64,000 bases of DNA from Lunularia cruciata (taxonomy: Eukaryota; Streptophyta; Marchantiopsida; Lunulariales; Lunulariaceae). The notes under the pieces were generated by a model. It was not told where the DNA came from, did not search any database, and was given only the letters and a program-made list of their open reading frames with translations. This document shows positions 1 to 11,100 of this stretch, one piece after another (position 1 is the stretch's first letter; every line of letters begins with the position of its first letter). Position numbers and translations under genes: made by a program. The DNA is taken from positions 64,609,001-64,673,000 of the forward strand of contig OX419758.1 of assembly GCA_948567375.1 (NCBI GenBank), given 5' to 3'.

Positions 1-989
1 TGCTATCTCGTCCTCAAATGTTTTGAATAAATTTTCGGTAGTATCCATTTCATGTCCCTTAGAACTGACACACAACCTTCACTTGCATGGAATTCCATCA
101 GAAGTAGGTTAGACTTTTGGACTTAGCCTTCATTAAGTCTTTCACGTGGAAAAAACGTACTAGAACTTAGAGGTTGTACAACATGAGGCCCTGTTACTAA
201 ACAACAAATAAATGGCATAAAAAACTCTTCCAATAGTTATGCAAGATGGAAGGGGAAGTATATATACAACACAAGGCATGTTAAGAGGCAAGCCTCATGC
301 ACCGATACAAAATGATGGGGCTTAAAAAGCTTTGATCTATATTTTTCCCCCTCCACATGAATGTCCATCTCAATATATTACTATCCTTGATCACTATCAA
401 ATGCTCCTTTGTGAAGACTATCTCAAACAAAATCTATCTTGAATTTTGTTTTGTCACATTCTTCATTCATAAGAATTGGACAACCTGGGGTTAAGGACGG
501 CCCCAAGTTTAGGTAAGCAAGTACTTGCAGCTTCCTCCATTGTAGGAGCATTAGTGTACTTTTTGGTTGCTTAGGTCATTGCACACCGGTTTTTCTTGTT
601 TCTTTCTATCAAACCCCATACGTCAATATATTACTAATGAAAGCTTACCTTAAAAGTGGAGATTGCACTTGCACTTATAGAACTGAGGAATTTAAAAAGT
701 TTAAAAAAATTTAAAAAATATACTCATGCCAAATTTTACTCTGGTTTTGATAACAAAAATAGGAGAAAGTGTGAAATTTAGAGCCACTTGAGAAAACCAG
801 TATTGTATTTTTGTTATTTTATGTCAATGAATGGGGTAGAGATTTATGGCATGACAAGTCTGCTCCAAGAAATGATATTCCAAACCAATCTGCCACCTAA
901 TTGTAATACCATTAGCTAGGCATATTATCTAGAGGTGAAATTGGCTTATTAACATATGGAAAAATGTTATATATGATGGACTAAGTAGA
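1..989. other. AT-rich stretch without a recognisable gene
   Basis: I see no open frame of useful length and no recognisable domain on either strand. CpG is sparse, as in the retroelement-derived DNA that follows, so this is probably old transposon or intergenic sequence. No origin is assigned. Confidence 0.4.
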
Positions 990-1710
990 TGTAATATTTT
1001 GAGGATAAGAGAACTTAAAGAGAAACACAAGAGAAAAAACAAAGCTCAGTCTATGATGCTCCAAAGGAGTGCCTTGACTATATTATATAGCAAAGGGGAC
1101 CCCCTAAAGGAAGCTCCACCCTTGGATCAGATACATGGATTGGTGATATGTCAGTGAGCTCTATCCTTAGATTAGTTGCATGCATGGGTGACATGTAGGT
1201 TCTGATTCTACCTTGTTGGTCAAACCATCTTTGAACAAAGGAAATCTTTTGGGAATCTTCCTATAAGAATCTCCAAAATCAAGTGGGTGAGGTACCATTG
1301 GAAAGCTCTCAATGAGACAAACTTGGGGGGTAGGGAGGGCCAGCCTTTCCTTTTTTGGGAGAGAGGGAATCTACATATTTTCAAGGCTTAATTCATCCAT
1401 TTGGCCCTCCTAAATTGGCTCTAAAGTTTCCAGGCTATTTTTGGCTCCTGCCTTATTAGTAAAAGTACTATTTTGGTGACAACTCTATCTGATCTACCTA
1501 GCCCATCATAACCAATTTTCATCTCTAGATAATATATCTACCTTTCAATATTACAAATTCAAACTATTTTTGGCTCCTACGCTATTTGTAGAAGTACTCT
1601 ATTAATGACACGTCTATATGATTTACCTAGCCCATCATACATAACATCCTTCCACATATTACCAAGCCAAATTTCACCTCTAGATGATGTGTCTAGTTAT
1701 TGGTATTACA
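990..1710 (-). mobile_element. LTR of gypsy family A, minus orientation
   Basis: The segment starts TGTAATATTTTG and ends GGTATTACA, the TG...CA form of an LTR end. It aligns along most of its length with the better delimited 800-bp solo LTR at 25,688-26,487 and, inverted, with 1,711-2,485. In the sense direction this family runs TGTAATACC...AATATTACA, so this copy lies on the minus strand. It is shorter than the 25.7-kb copy and has lost most CpG sites. The 5 bases before it (GTAGA) and after it (ATAGA) differ by one transition, but the right flank is itself LTR-derived, so I do not claim a target duplication. Confidence 0.65.
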
Positions 1711-2100
1711 ATAGATAAGATAGAGATATCACCAAAAGAGTACTTCCACCAATAGGGCAAGACCCAAAAACACCTTGGAAAATTCAAAGCCAATTTTGGA
1801 GGCTTAAACAAATGAATTCGGCTCAAAAATAGAAACATTCCCTATTGGTGGAATGTTTCTATTTTATGCACGTCTATATGATCTACCTAGCCCATCATAC
1901 ATAACATCCTTCCAGATATTACCAAGCCAAATTTCACCTCTAGATGATGTGTCTAGTTATTGGTATTATAATAGATAAGATAGAGATATCACCAAAAGAG
2001 TACTTCCACCAATAGAGCAAGAGCCAAAAACACCTTGGAAACTTCAAAGGTAATTTTGGAGGCTTAAACAAATGAATTAGGATCAAAAATAGAAACATTC
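1609..2100. repeat. 260-bp tandem duplication across an LTR junction
   Basis: The motif CGTCTATATGAT begins at 1,611 and again at 1,871, and the two copies then run parallel for about 230 bp with few differences. Each copy contains the tip of the minus-oriented LTR followed directly by the plus-oriented LTR body, so the duplication post-dates the head-to-head LTR junction. Confidence 0.8.
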
Positions 2101-2485
2101 CCTTCCTTTTAGGGAAAATAGGCTTGCCTTCTCCCTCCATTGTTTGTCTCATTGAGAGCTTTCCAAGGATATCTCACCCATGTGATTCTAAGTTTCCAAT
2201 GAGAAGATTTCCTAAAGATTCCCTCCAATAAAACTTGTTTGACCAACCAGATAGGACAAGAACCAACATGTCACCCATCCATACAAACTAATCTAAGGGT
2301 GGAGCTCATTGACATAAGATCAATCCATGTATTTGATCCAAGGGTGGAGTTTCCTTTGAGTGAATCCTCTTTGCTATATAATAAAGACAAGGTGCTCCTT
2401 GGGGACATAAGAGTATTGAGTGTGAAGCTTTGTGTTTCTTCTCCTAAGTTTCTCTTGATTGTTCTCCTTTCCTCACAATATTACA
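1711..2485 (+). mobile_element. 5' LTR of gypsy family A, plus orientation
   Basis: Reads as the reverse complement of 990-1,710 and of 25,688-26,487 except that its first ~100 bp are missing or inverted. It ends AATATTACA at 2,485, one base before a primer-binding site. A TATATAATAAAG stretch near 2,376 is a plausible LTR promoter. This is the upstream LTR of the broken plus-strand element that extends to 5,522. Confidence 0.7.
1826..1865. repeat. 16-bp perfect inverted repeat (hairpin)
   Basis: The arms 1,826-1,841 (AAAATAGAAACATTCC) and 1,850-1,865 are exact reverse complements separated by 8 bp. The hairpin lies at the boundary between the two copies of the 260-bp tandem duplication and may mark a template switch. 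It does not look like a terminator. Confidence 0.8.
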
Positions 2486-2486
2486 A

Positions 2487-2498
2487 TGGTATCAAAGC
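2487..2498 (+). other. Primer-binding site, initiator-Met tRNA type
   Basis: TGGTATCAAAGC, one mismatch (A for G) from the canonical plant TGGTATCAGAGC, placed directly after the LTR end. This fixes the element's orientation as plus. Confidence 0.8.
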
Positions 2499-3049
2499 GT
2501 GGGTTTCAATCCAAGAGAATAGATCACCCTTCTTGGAGGAACATGGGCTATTGAGATTGAGTAATTTTGAGGGGAGAAAACATAGTGAAATTGATAGATT
2601 ATGAGTGTTTTAGAAAGAGGGTGGATGAAGGCTCTTAGAGGATAATTTATTGCACCCCTCTTTTTGTTCCATATCAAGAATCTGTTCCATATCAAGATTA
2701 TGTACATACAACATGAGCAAGTGAGAGTATATCTTGTTTACTATTTTGGAGTAGAGTTCATGGATATAATGATGAATTCACCAAACATGATGATTCTACC
2801 TGTGGTGATATACAATAGAGAGTAAGATTTGACAATCTACATTCTATCATGATGCAATAGATCTAATATACCCTATCTTCTCCCTTTTGATACTCAAATA
2901 TAAATCCATTATGTGGTTAAACCAAAAGTGATGTTTAGAGATTTTGTAGTTTGCAATTTTTATGAGGAATATTATCAATAAATGATAGCCTCTAAAGTCC
3001 CAATGGTAGTCCTAATAGTCTATGCCCATTCTTGAGTGATCATATTAAC

Positions 3050-4080
3050 TCTCTATTGAAATAAGAAGTAATAATGAGCATTTACAGTGCATAAGAATCA
3101 TGGATATGTAGTTGCAAGATCTGATGCAAAGAATGCAGAGGATGTCAAAAAAGTTTTGGGATATCAAGATGACCATGGAGGCATTGCAAATTCAAGTACG
3201 TACCTTTAGGAATGATCAGGCAATGCAAGAAGGAGAACCATCCTAAATTCTAATACCAATGACCAAAGTACTTGGAAAGTCACTCATGCCAATGACACCG
3301 ACCTTGGTCAACAATGAAGCCACATTGTTACAAATGAAGAAAACATGTAGTATTGAGCCTTATAAGGGATAATTTTCCATGGGAATAGTGGAAAACTAGA
3401 TTTCAAGAATAAATCAATACTTTTGATTATTCACAATTGAGATCACCAATCATTCTGTAGGCATGTTTTCATATGGGTACTTGATCATTAAAGCACTCAC
3501 AAGGTACAACCTTGGGAATGATCAACGTTGGCAAAATCAGGAGAGGTCACTTGGATGAATTTGCAAGAAGGGCTGCTAAAGAATTTTCAATCTGTGGATT
3601 TTGTGCAAATGGCCCAAACCAAACTATGGGGTTGAAGCAAAAGAATAGAAAAAAGTGTACATGGAGGCATCTTTTGATCTACAATTCACAATAACCAATA
3701 TGAGTCCAATAGAAGCTTTGGACAATTTCAAACAAGGGTTAAAAGAATGGATTTTCCAAGAAATAATGGTACAAAACCCTCACACTATTTGGAAGCTATT
3801 GCATATGATCAAAGAATAGCAAGGGTGCTAGGAAGAGGTGAAGGGGTAGTCTTGACTCAACATTATCGTGCTGAAACACCACACTTTGGTGGACAAGTTT
3901 ATGTGGAATTGGGTGACATTTGGTTCCAAGATCTAGGAGCATGATTGCTCCAAGGAGAACAAGGACGGGTCAAAGAAAGGAGAGATGGAGTCCCATGGGG
4001 AGAAGGGACTCAAGCATAAGAACGTCATTGCTATAATTTGTGGCTAAGTTGGGCATACAACCATCAATTTGTTGTGCTCA
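3050..4080 (+). pseudogene. Decayed gypsy gag (family A)
   Basis: Translation in shifting plus-strand frames gives a gag-like region. Around 3,660-3,850 a stretch with the sense 'NMSPIEALDNFKQGLKEW' followed by a 'MVQNP' motif is typical of the C-terminal part of plant gypsy retrotransposon gag. At about 4,029-4,077 there is a degenerate CCHC zinc knuckle (CG-x-VGHTTIN with a stop in place of one residue and an extra interval before the last Cys). Several stops and frame changes interrupt it. It lies between the primer-binding site at 2,487 and the protease at 4,234, the normal gag position. Confidence 0.55.
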
Positions 4081-4233
4081 CCTTCCTAGAGGCCCTCGGC
4101 TTCCATACAAGCAATCTTTGAACAACATGGAGAGAAAAATTGAAGAGGAGGATGCAAAAATCACATCAAAAAACAAAGACCACTAGTAAATGTACTTTGC
4201 AACCTTATCGGCTCAATAGAGAAGAGAAAAATC

Positions 4234-4563
4234 ATGAGAAGGAAGAGGACAAGTGCGCAAAGGTTGAGGAAGACAAAATCACAATTGATTGGTGTGAATG
4301 GAGTCCTAAAAGGTAATCAAGTGAGAGTATTGATAGAACCTAGAGCAACAAAGATTTTCTTGTCTCAATCAGTTGCAATGAGGTTGGAGATGGATGTACA
4401 GAAGGATGAGAATAAAGAAGTAGAGTTACCTAATGTTCAAATAGAGAGTATTAAGTCATTATCTAGAAAGGTAGTACTCTTTTTAGGAGAGCATCAAGAA
4501 GAGGTTGAGTGGCAAGTGATATGTTTAGCTCATTATGATGCAATCTTAGGCAGCCATGGATGA
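4234..4563 (+). pseudogene. Gypsy aspartic protease remnant
   Basis: The 109-residue open frame matches a retropepsin in layout. A short basic leader is followed by 'LIGVNGVLKGNQVRVLIEP', then 'RATKIFLSQSVA', and near the end 'YDAILG'. Family members read L-I/V-D-S/T-G-A-T at the active site; here the catalytic Asp is Glu and the next residue is Pro, so it should be inactive. The downstream I-L-G motif is intact. It is a relic within the pol region, followed by reverse transcriptase. Confidence 0.7.
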
Positions 4564-4854
4564 AGCACTACAACCTCATGATTGATTGGAGAAAGGAAGC
4601 AGTGAGAACTTGCCAATGGAATATCATTGGGGTTAAGGAAAGATCACACATGCAAGAATTACCTCTTTATGTTATAGAAACAATAGATATTTGTAAGACA
4701 AATAGATGTTTCATGGGCCTAATAAGAGAAGTCTAGAGTGCACCATTGTATGGAAAAATTCCTGAGAAATAAAAAGATGTAGTCCATGAGTTTTAGGATG
4801 TCTTCTTGGATGACCTACCCTTAGGATTACCACCAAAAAGGAGAGTAGATCATA

Positions 4855-5522
4855 AAATCAAGATACTTCTTGGGAAGATAATTCCTTGTAAGGCCCCGTA
4901 TTGACTATCACCTCATGAGTTGGAGGAATGTAAGGCTGAAATTGAGGATATATTACAAAAAGAGTTTATTCAACCCAACATATTACCATATGGGGCTCCT
5001 ATCTTGTTTGTGAAAAAAAAGGATGATATAATGCACATGTGCATTGACTACAAAGGCCTAAATCAACAAACGATGAAGAAAACATATCCTTTAGCTCCCA
5101 TAGATGATATGTTTGATCAACTCAATGGGGAAAAACACTTCACCAAACTTGATTAGTGGAGCAATTATAGTCTTCCAAATTCTATGAAATAATCAATTAT
5201 ATGCCAAAATCTCAAAGTGTGAGTTTGGCAAGTCTGAAGTAGACTACTTGGAGCAAAGAGTAAGTGAAGGTATCCAAGTGTTAATAGATAAAATAAAGGT
5301 CATTAAAAAATGGGGCACTCAAAAGATCAAACTCAACTCAAAAGTTTCTTGGGATTGACAAGGTTCTATCATCAATTTTTTGAGGACTTCTCCAAGATCA
5401 CACAACCTCTAATGACACTACTTGACAAAAAGAAGAAGTTGATGTGGAAAACTAGACAAGAATTGGCCTTTCAAGAATTGAAAGACACATTACATAACAA
5501 TATGATGTTACCAAAAATTTAG
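4855..5522 (+). pseudogene. Gypsy reverse transcriptase with the catalytic palm deleted
   Basis: 4,920-5,156 encodes the RT fingers ('[20 protein letters not shown]', '[11 protein letters not shown]', '[15 protein letters not shown]'), all standard for gypsy RT. After 'KLD' the frame stops and the sequence jumps within about 60 bp to 'KCEFGKSEVDYL' (out of frame) and then to the thumb/connection at 5,310-5,522 ('LKSFLGLTRFYHQF', 'FQELKDTL'). The palm block with the YxDD metal-binding motif, about 80 residues, is missing. RNase H and integrase are also absent, and a different LTR begins soon after 5,522. Confidence 0.8.
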
Positions 5523-5589
5523 TCAAGGATAATGGAGGAGCAAATAAGACAAATTAGCCTAGAATATTCTCAAAGCATCTAAGAAGCTA

Positions 5590-5959
5590 CTTGGTACCTT
5601 CCAAGTATTTGGTAACATGCGTGACAAGTGACAACTTCTAGTGGCTAGCTTAGTTTGCACCCCAGATAAGTAGCTTCTAGGGGAAAGCTTCTAGAAAGCT
5701 TCCAACTAGCTTAGCTTGCACGTCAAGAAGGTTGCTTCTAGAAGGAAGCAACCTTCTTGAGAAACTTCTTGATTAACTTGACTTGCACTCCAAGAAAGTG
5801 GCTTAAGGAAGCTTCTTGAGAAGCTTCTCAAGAGCCTTGTATGCTCCCTATAAATACCAAAGTCAAAGCTCATGCTAGGCATTCAGAGTTTCTCTCATTC
5901 AAGAGTTCCAATGTGATCTTCCATTCTCCTATTTCTCTCTTTGATCTCAATCTTTCACA
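5590..5959 (+). mobile_element. LTR of gypsy family B with HSE-like array
   Basis: The right end is defined by TTTCACA followed by a primer-binding site; the left end is not certain. TATAAATA at 5,849-5,856 is a good core promoter with about 100 bp of leader before the primer site. The 240 bp upstream of the TATA box is crowded with GAA/TTC dyads (TTCTAGAA at 5,689 and 5,736; GAAGCTTC at 5,808 and 5,820), including a 16-bp perfect hairpin at 5,723-5,760. The arrangement resembles heat-shock elements (alternating nGAAn units). Confidence 0.65.
5849..5856 (+). promoter_or_regulatory. TATA box of family B LTR
   Basis: TATAAATA, about 20 bp downstream of the last GAAGCTTC dyad and 112 bp upstream of the primer-binding site, where an LTR U3/R junction is expected. 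Confidence 0.6.
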
Positions 5960-5960
5960 T

Positions 5961-5972
5961 TGGTATGAGAGC
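5961..5972 (+). other. Primer-binding site, initiator-Met tRNA type
   Basis: TGGTATGAGAGC differs from TGGTATCAGAGC by one base and directly follows the LTR end. Confidence 0.8.
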
Positions 5973-6349
5973 AAGAATGGGATGGATGGAATTTATGGAC
6001 CACCAAATCCATTCCACCAAACCATTAGGATTTTCATATCTATGTACTACCCAAGTATCATTTCATTCAATTCATCACCTCATGCTTTGGGAATTTTTTT
6101 TGAATGCAATCACCTTGTTCAAGGAACCTTTGATATTTGAGGTTGTAACTTATAGAGAATGGTGGACATGTTGCATATATGTATTAAATAGATAAATTAG
6201 AAGTAGCATGATAGAGTAGTAGCTATGGTGGCAATGCTTGAGGTTATCATTACCATGTAGCAACAAATAGAGCACCTTACTTGATTAATGGATGAACAAG
6301 ACCATCAATGACAAGAGCACATAGAGAGAGCACCATTTTGAGAAAGAGA

Positions 6350-6880
6350 AGAGCAAATTTGATTTCCAATACCCAAGATATTTGATGGCAAGAATCTCCC
6401 AAGTGTAATGGGAAATTTTGTATTTGATTGTGAATGTTATTTTGAGGTTACAAATCTTCAAGATAAATTTAAAAAAATTCTCTTAGCTTCAAGCCAATTG
6501 GATGGAATGGCAAAAATATGGAGATAATTTTGAGTGGAGTGAGCTGAATGGCAGTTTGTTGTGCCAATCTTGACATAGGAAGAATTCAAAGGTGCAATCC
6601 TTGGGTGATTCCAAGCAATAAATGCCACACAAGCCACACAAGATAAGTTGGTTGAGTTGAAGCACATTGGTTCTATAAGAAGTGACATCACACAATTCTA
6701 GAACACCATTATGCAAATTCCAAATATATTGGATGGTGAAGCTTTGGATCAATTTTTGAGGGGCTTGAAATCACAAACCAAATTGGAAGTAACTATACAA
6801 GAGCCAAAACACTTGGAAGAAGCCATGCAGTTGGTTGAGCACTTTGATTTGGTTGTGACAATTTGGTCCCAACTTTGACC
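6350..6880 (+). pseudogene. Gypsy gag remnant (family B)
   Basis: Plus-strand frames encode a retrotrans_gag-type domain: 'FDGKNLPSVMGNFVFD' then 'LASSQLDGMAKIW', an EEFKG segment, 'INATQATQDKLVELKH' and finally 'DGEALDQFLRGLK' with 'EAMQLVEHFD'. This order is that of chromovirus-like plant gag. In-frame stops, several at expected Trp or Gln codons, break it. The element is truncated just after, near 6,900; no zinc knuckle, protease or RT follows. Confidence 0.7.
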
Positions 6881-6899
6881 TTCACAACAACAAGCAACA

Positions 6900-7834
6900 C
6901 CACCACTCACTTGTTGCTATTGACCCAAAAATGAAGGTAAGGGTCTAGCTATAGTAGGTCCTCTACTTGCTCCATAAGATCTAGGCTGTCCACCCTATCC
7001 TCAAAAACCAACCTGGCATGGTGCACTCTACTACACTTTGGAAGAAGTAATAGTTGTAGATGAGGTCTCCTTACCAAATCCAGATGTCACGCTCTCTCCT
7101 CCACCATGTTGAGCCCAATACGCTCAGCCAAACCAAAGACTGTTAACAAAGTAGGCAAAGTAGTCTATAATAATGTAGCATCATGGACTCTACATTGCAA
7201 CTCCATGTCGAGTATCCCATACCAAAAATTGGACTGCTCTGGCTTCAATAAATTCCTAAGTAAAATTGATCAGCCTTCTATGCAAGTCTATGCCTTGCAT
7301 AGGCTCTCTCTAACCTTCCATTGAAACTCTTACAATCTTCTTAGCTTGTCAATTGCACTCCTTTGAAGTTATACCTCAAACATTGAAACAATCCATCATG
7401 GGGTTGAACCTCGGTACTACACCACCTCTTGTAGTAGTACCTCCACTTGTAGTAGCACCATCTTTAACATCTACCAAATGCTACTAGAGCTAGAACTTGT
7501 GGATATTGCCAATCTACCCCTAGAAACCAAGCTTAAAGTGATGGAGACATTATTTGGAGACCAATACTATCTCCAAAGCTCAATCTCTTTCAAGTAAGCT
7601 CTCCTCAACTCTTTGTAGTCATCCATTGGTGGACCCTCTAAGTGCTAAAATAACTCCTTCCATGCCATGAAGGGTGTAAAAAAAGTTGAGTTTTGCATCT
7701 ACTATAAATCACACCAACTATCAAGCTCTTGGATGAAGTCATCTAGCTCAATGGTACTTATTGTACCAAAGTAACACTTGGGGCCTTTGGAGGCCGCATA
7801 AATCTTGTCCATGTCCCACAATAATGGTGCAGAT
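6900..7834. other. Degenerate sequence, no gene assigned
   Basis: No open frame longer than about 70 codons and no motif I can name with confidence. Translation of the minus strand gives gag-like fragments (for example around 7,500-7,700) broken by many stops. It is probably transposon-derived. Confidence 0.35.
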
Positions 7835-8522
7835 TGTAAAACTCATTTGTGCATGTGTTTGGTATTGTGATATTTAGCTTGGTATTACAAGTACTTGAGA
7901 GATATTATTTATATAGAGATAAATGATGGTTCTACATTAGTCATGATTAGCTAAGGTTAGTCATAGCTAAGATAGTGGGGACCTTAATTCAGAGAAAGTA
8001 GAAAAGATGAAAACCACTATTTTGGATTCTAGTGTGTTGACTTGGTATTATTCCTAGGTGTTTGGCTTTGAGGAAAGAGTTGAGAACTCTTGGGCCTGCA
8101 AGTCTTTTTGTTTTGGATTCTTCTATAGTCCAAGGATAGTCCATGTGAAGGAATCTTTGACTTAGTGGTTGGGTCATGATAAGATCACATGCGGAATGGA
8201 ATATGCCCATGTGGATGGATATTTCTTTATAATTTTTGACTTTACTTGACTTTTAGCCTAGTAACTTGAGTTATCATAATAAATAGTAACTTTAGTGCAT
8301 AACTATTTCATAAGTATATAAACAAGGGTGAAGGAGGAGGTACTCTCATTCTTTCATTTGCAACTATCTCTCTTTCATTCAGTTCTCTAGTGAGCAATGT
8401 CTTGAGTCTTGGAGTGTTAACCTTGGAGGAGTATGATGGAGTTGGGGTTCTTTGCCTTCTTAGTCCATGGTGCGCTACCATAATAGCCATCAAAGGTTCA
8501 TCCTAAGTGAGGCCGGCTCACA
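7835..8522 (+). mobile_element. Solo LTR of gypsy family C, plus orientation
   Basis: Starts TGTAAAACTC and ends CCGGCTCACA. It is the reverse complement of the LTRs at 16,524-17,181, 19,566-20,247 and 27,665-28,361, which start TGTAACACC in the sense direction. AGTATATAAACAAG near 8,313 is a good TATA box. No primer-binding site or gag follows on the plus strand, so I call it a solo LTR or an LTR separated from its body. I find no matching target duplication. Confidence 0.75.
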
Positions 8523-10149
8523 GGACACACCAAGTGCTATCTCAATTTGATCAACTCTTGTGTCAAACTCCAAATCAAAGTGAAACTCCTTCCTCACTAG
8601 AACTTGAGATACATGTTGATATCAAGCACCACTCTGAATAAACCCATTGCATAATGTAGTGCTATCTCCTTTAGAATCTCCAAAAAACTCCATTGTGACA
8701 AAGTAACCAAAAATTGCAACCCATAATTGTAACCACCCAAGTACTCCACCAAGTGCCAACACCACCAAGTGCCAATGTACCAACAAAACGTCACCCACTA
8801 ATGTATCTCTAACTAAGACAACTACACTAGGAGAAAGTGCAACTTGTAACTTGCCACCACAACACACATTCTTATGGTCTATAGGTCATCTCTTTTTATC
8901 TCACTAGAGAAAACATATATAGTCTAACTGGTAATCACTCCAGCCTCACTACCAAGAGCACACTAAAGCATCAACACTCTAAAGTCAAGGTACCTCACAT
9001 AAACATGGTGCATAAACAAAGTAGAGAATAAACAGGTTCCAATCATAAGAAATCTACATGAAAACTCTCCATCTCATAAATCAACACTAGAATTACTCTA
9101 CCACCATTTGGCATTTGACATAATATGAGTTATCTACTTCCTAAGCTACTAGGATCACCAAGAATGGGATCAATTTGTCTCTCCTAGCCAAAGCTACAAG
9201 TGTATAGATAATAGTGGAACAATTAATAGAACAACAAGTGAGAGTGGACCAACTTGCTAGGGTGCTAGTTTAGGAACCAAAGATCTAGGGGTCAAACCCT
9301 ATTGCGCACAATCTAGTAGGGAAGGTAGATTTTGCCAAAAAATGATCAAATCTACTCTAAACTAGCTAGCCTTATGCCAACAAGTTGGCTTGCTAGCCCT
9401 TCTAGGCCTTCATTGCATCTCATAGCCACACCTCTATGCCTCAAAGCTAGCCAAATGAGGCATTTCTTCTTGCCACTTTGAACTTGGTCTTGCTTTCAAC
9501 TCCTCAGCTCAAAATGACAACAACTACTACTTTAAAATTGCATTGCTTTGCTCAAAATTTAGACAATGCTTCTGCACATTGTTTGCCTTACTGCCAAATC
9601 TTTATCAATCAAATGAGCTTTTTCACACAAAGGAAAATCTGAACTTCAATTGAGCTACCAAAAATCAACTAGTCTTGGAGATACCACCAACACTCTCAAT
9701 TCTAGCATCCAATTTCCCCTTGACCTCACTTCTCTAATGTAATCAGTTTGTTTACATAACTTGAATCACACTTAATCAAATTAGTACTTGATGTATCACT
9801 CCATAATTGTCCAAAAATTGGATACAAATTATAGTCAAGCCACATCCACTCTAGTTATGAGAATCCAAGTGATGCTTGCTGGCCTCTGTCCACCATGGCT
9901 AGGAACTTGAAGGCTCAACATCAAAGAAATGAGCTCCCTAGAGTTACTTTCTGAAAGTATACCCCTTAGTATCCAACCCTAATGGTCCCACTGATAGCAC
10001 ATCCAATATTGTGAATGGTGCTAAGTGATAATGGGCTCCACCTTATAGTTAGTACCCAAACACAAAATCTGACCGTCAACAAGTAGTCTATGAATGACTA
10101 CCAAAATACTCATGATTACCATTACTACAACTTTAGAGTCTGAGCATGC
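8523..10149. other. Retroelement-like filler, unassigned
   Basis: CpG-poor sequence without convincing domains. Its last 100 bp grade into the minus-strand RNase H/RT remnant to the right, so at least the right part probably belongs to that element. Confidence 0.35.
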
Positions 10150-11100
10150 TAGGTGTGATGTAACCAATGGCATGAGATCATGAGCTTTTTATCTAGGAAG
10201 GAATCATCCACTAGTTCAACTCCATTATGATCATAAGCTCTGGACAACAAATCAGCATTTGCATGTTTCTTCCCTAACATATCCTAAATGGTGTAGTCAT
10301 ACTCAAACAAGAATATCATCTACCTTGCTAGCCTCCCTTCAACATAAGACTTGGTAAAGATTTATTTCAAAGCCTTGTGATCTGTGACAAGGGTGGCTTT
10401 TCTCCAATCAAGTAGTGTCTAGACTTCTTGAGGCCAAAGATTACTGCAAACCCTTCTCTCTTCATGATTGAGTAATTCTTTTTGGTTGAAACCATCTATC
10501 TACTAGCATAAGCTATTGGATGATCATGCACATCTTGGTCTAATTGATATAGAGTGCATCCTATAGTACATTGGAAGCATTAGTGTAGAGGATGAAAGGC
10601 TTACCCCAATCAGGTTTAGTAAGAATTGGAGCTACAACAAGGGATTGCTTGAGCTCTTCAAAAGCTTTGAGAGCTTCCTTGTCATCCAAAATCACCATGT
10701 ATTCTACATCCTTCTTCATGTAGATGTTCAATGCATAAGCATATTGGAAATGAAATATGAATCTCCTATAGTACCCAACCATCTCCAAGAATTGACATAA
10801 CTTTGTCAAGTTTGAAGGAAATGGAAGGTTTGAGATTTTCCTCATCTTCTTAGGATCAATTGCTATTCCATCCTTGAAGATGATGTACCCCAAAATTAGA
10901 CCTTCTTCACAACCAAAAATGCACTTCTCTAGGTTGAGTGATGCATTTGCTTCATGTAAATGTTGCAAGACTTTGATCGAGTGCTCAAAGTGCTCCTCCT
11001 TTCTTCCATAGACACAAAACTCATCAATCAAGTCTCTCATAAATTTTTCAATGAAAGGTTCAAACACCTTGGTCATGAAACATTATAATGTGGCCGAGAA
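10150..11100 (-). pseudogene. Gypsy RT and RNase H fragment (family C)
   Basis: The minus-strand frame 10,561-11,076 covers the RT palm to RNase H junction: 'FIEKFMRDLIDEFCVYG', 'HLHEANASLNLEKCIFG', 'LPFPSNLTKLCQFL', 'FEELKQSLVVAPIL' and the RNase H start 'KPFILYTNAS'. The catalytic YxDD-type motif reads LIDE, so the second Asp is Glu, and the first RNase H Asp is Asn. Continuation toward 10,180 matches 21,590-21,930 of the full element at 19,566-28,361. It lacks the ~315-bp block present there at 21,933-22,248, which suggests that block is an insertion. No LTRs flank this piece. Confidence 0.8.

Noticed and set aside
985-1715. Target duplication GTAGA/ATAGA around the first LTR
   Set aside because: The right-hand copy is part of the next LTR, so the near match is probably chance.
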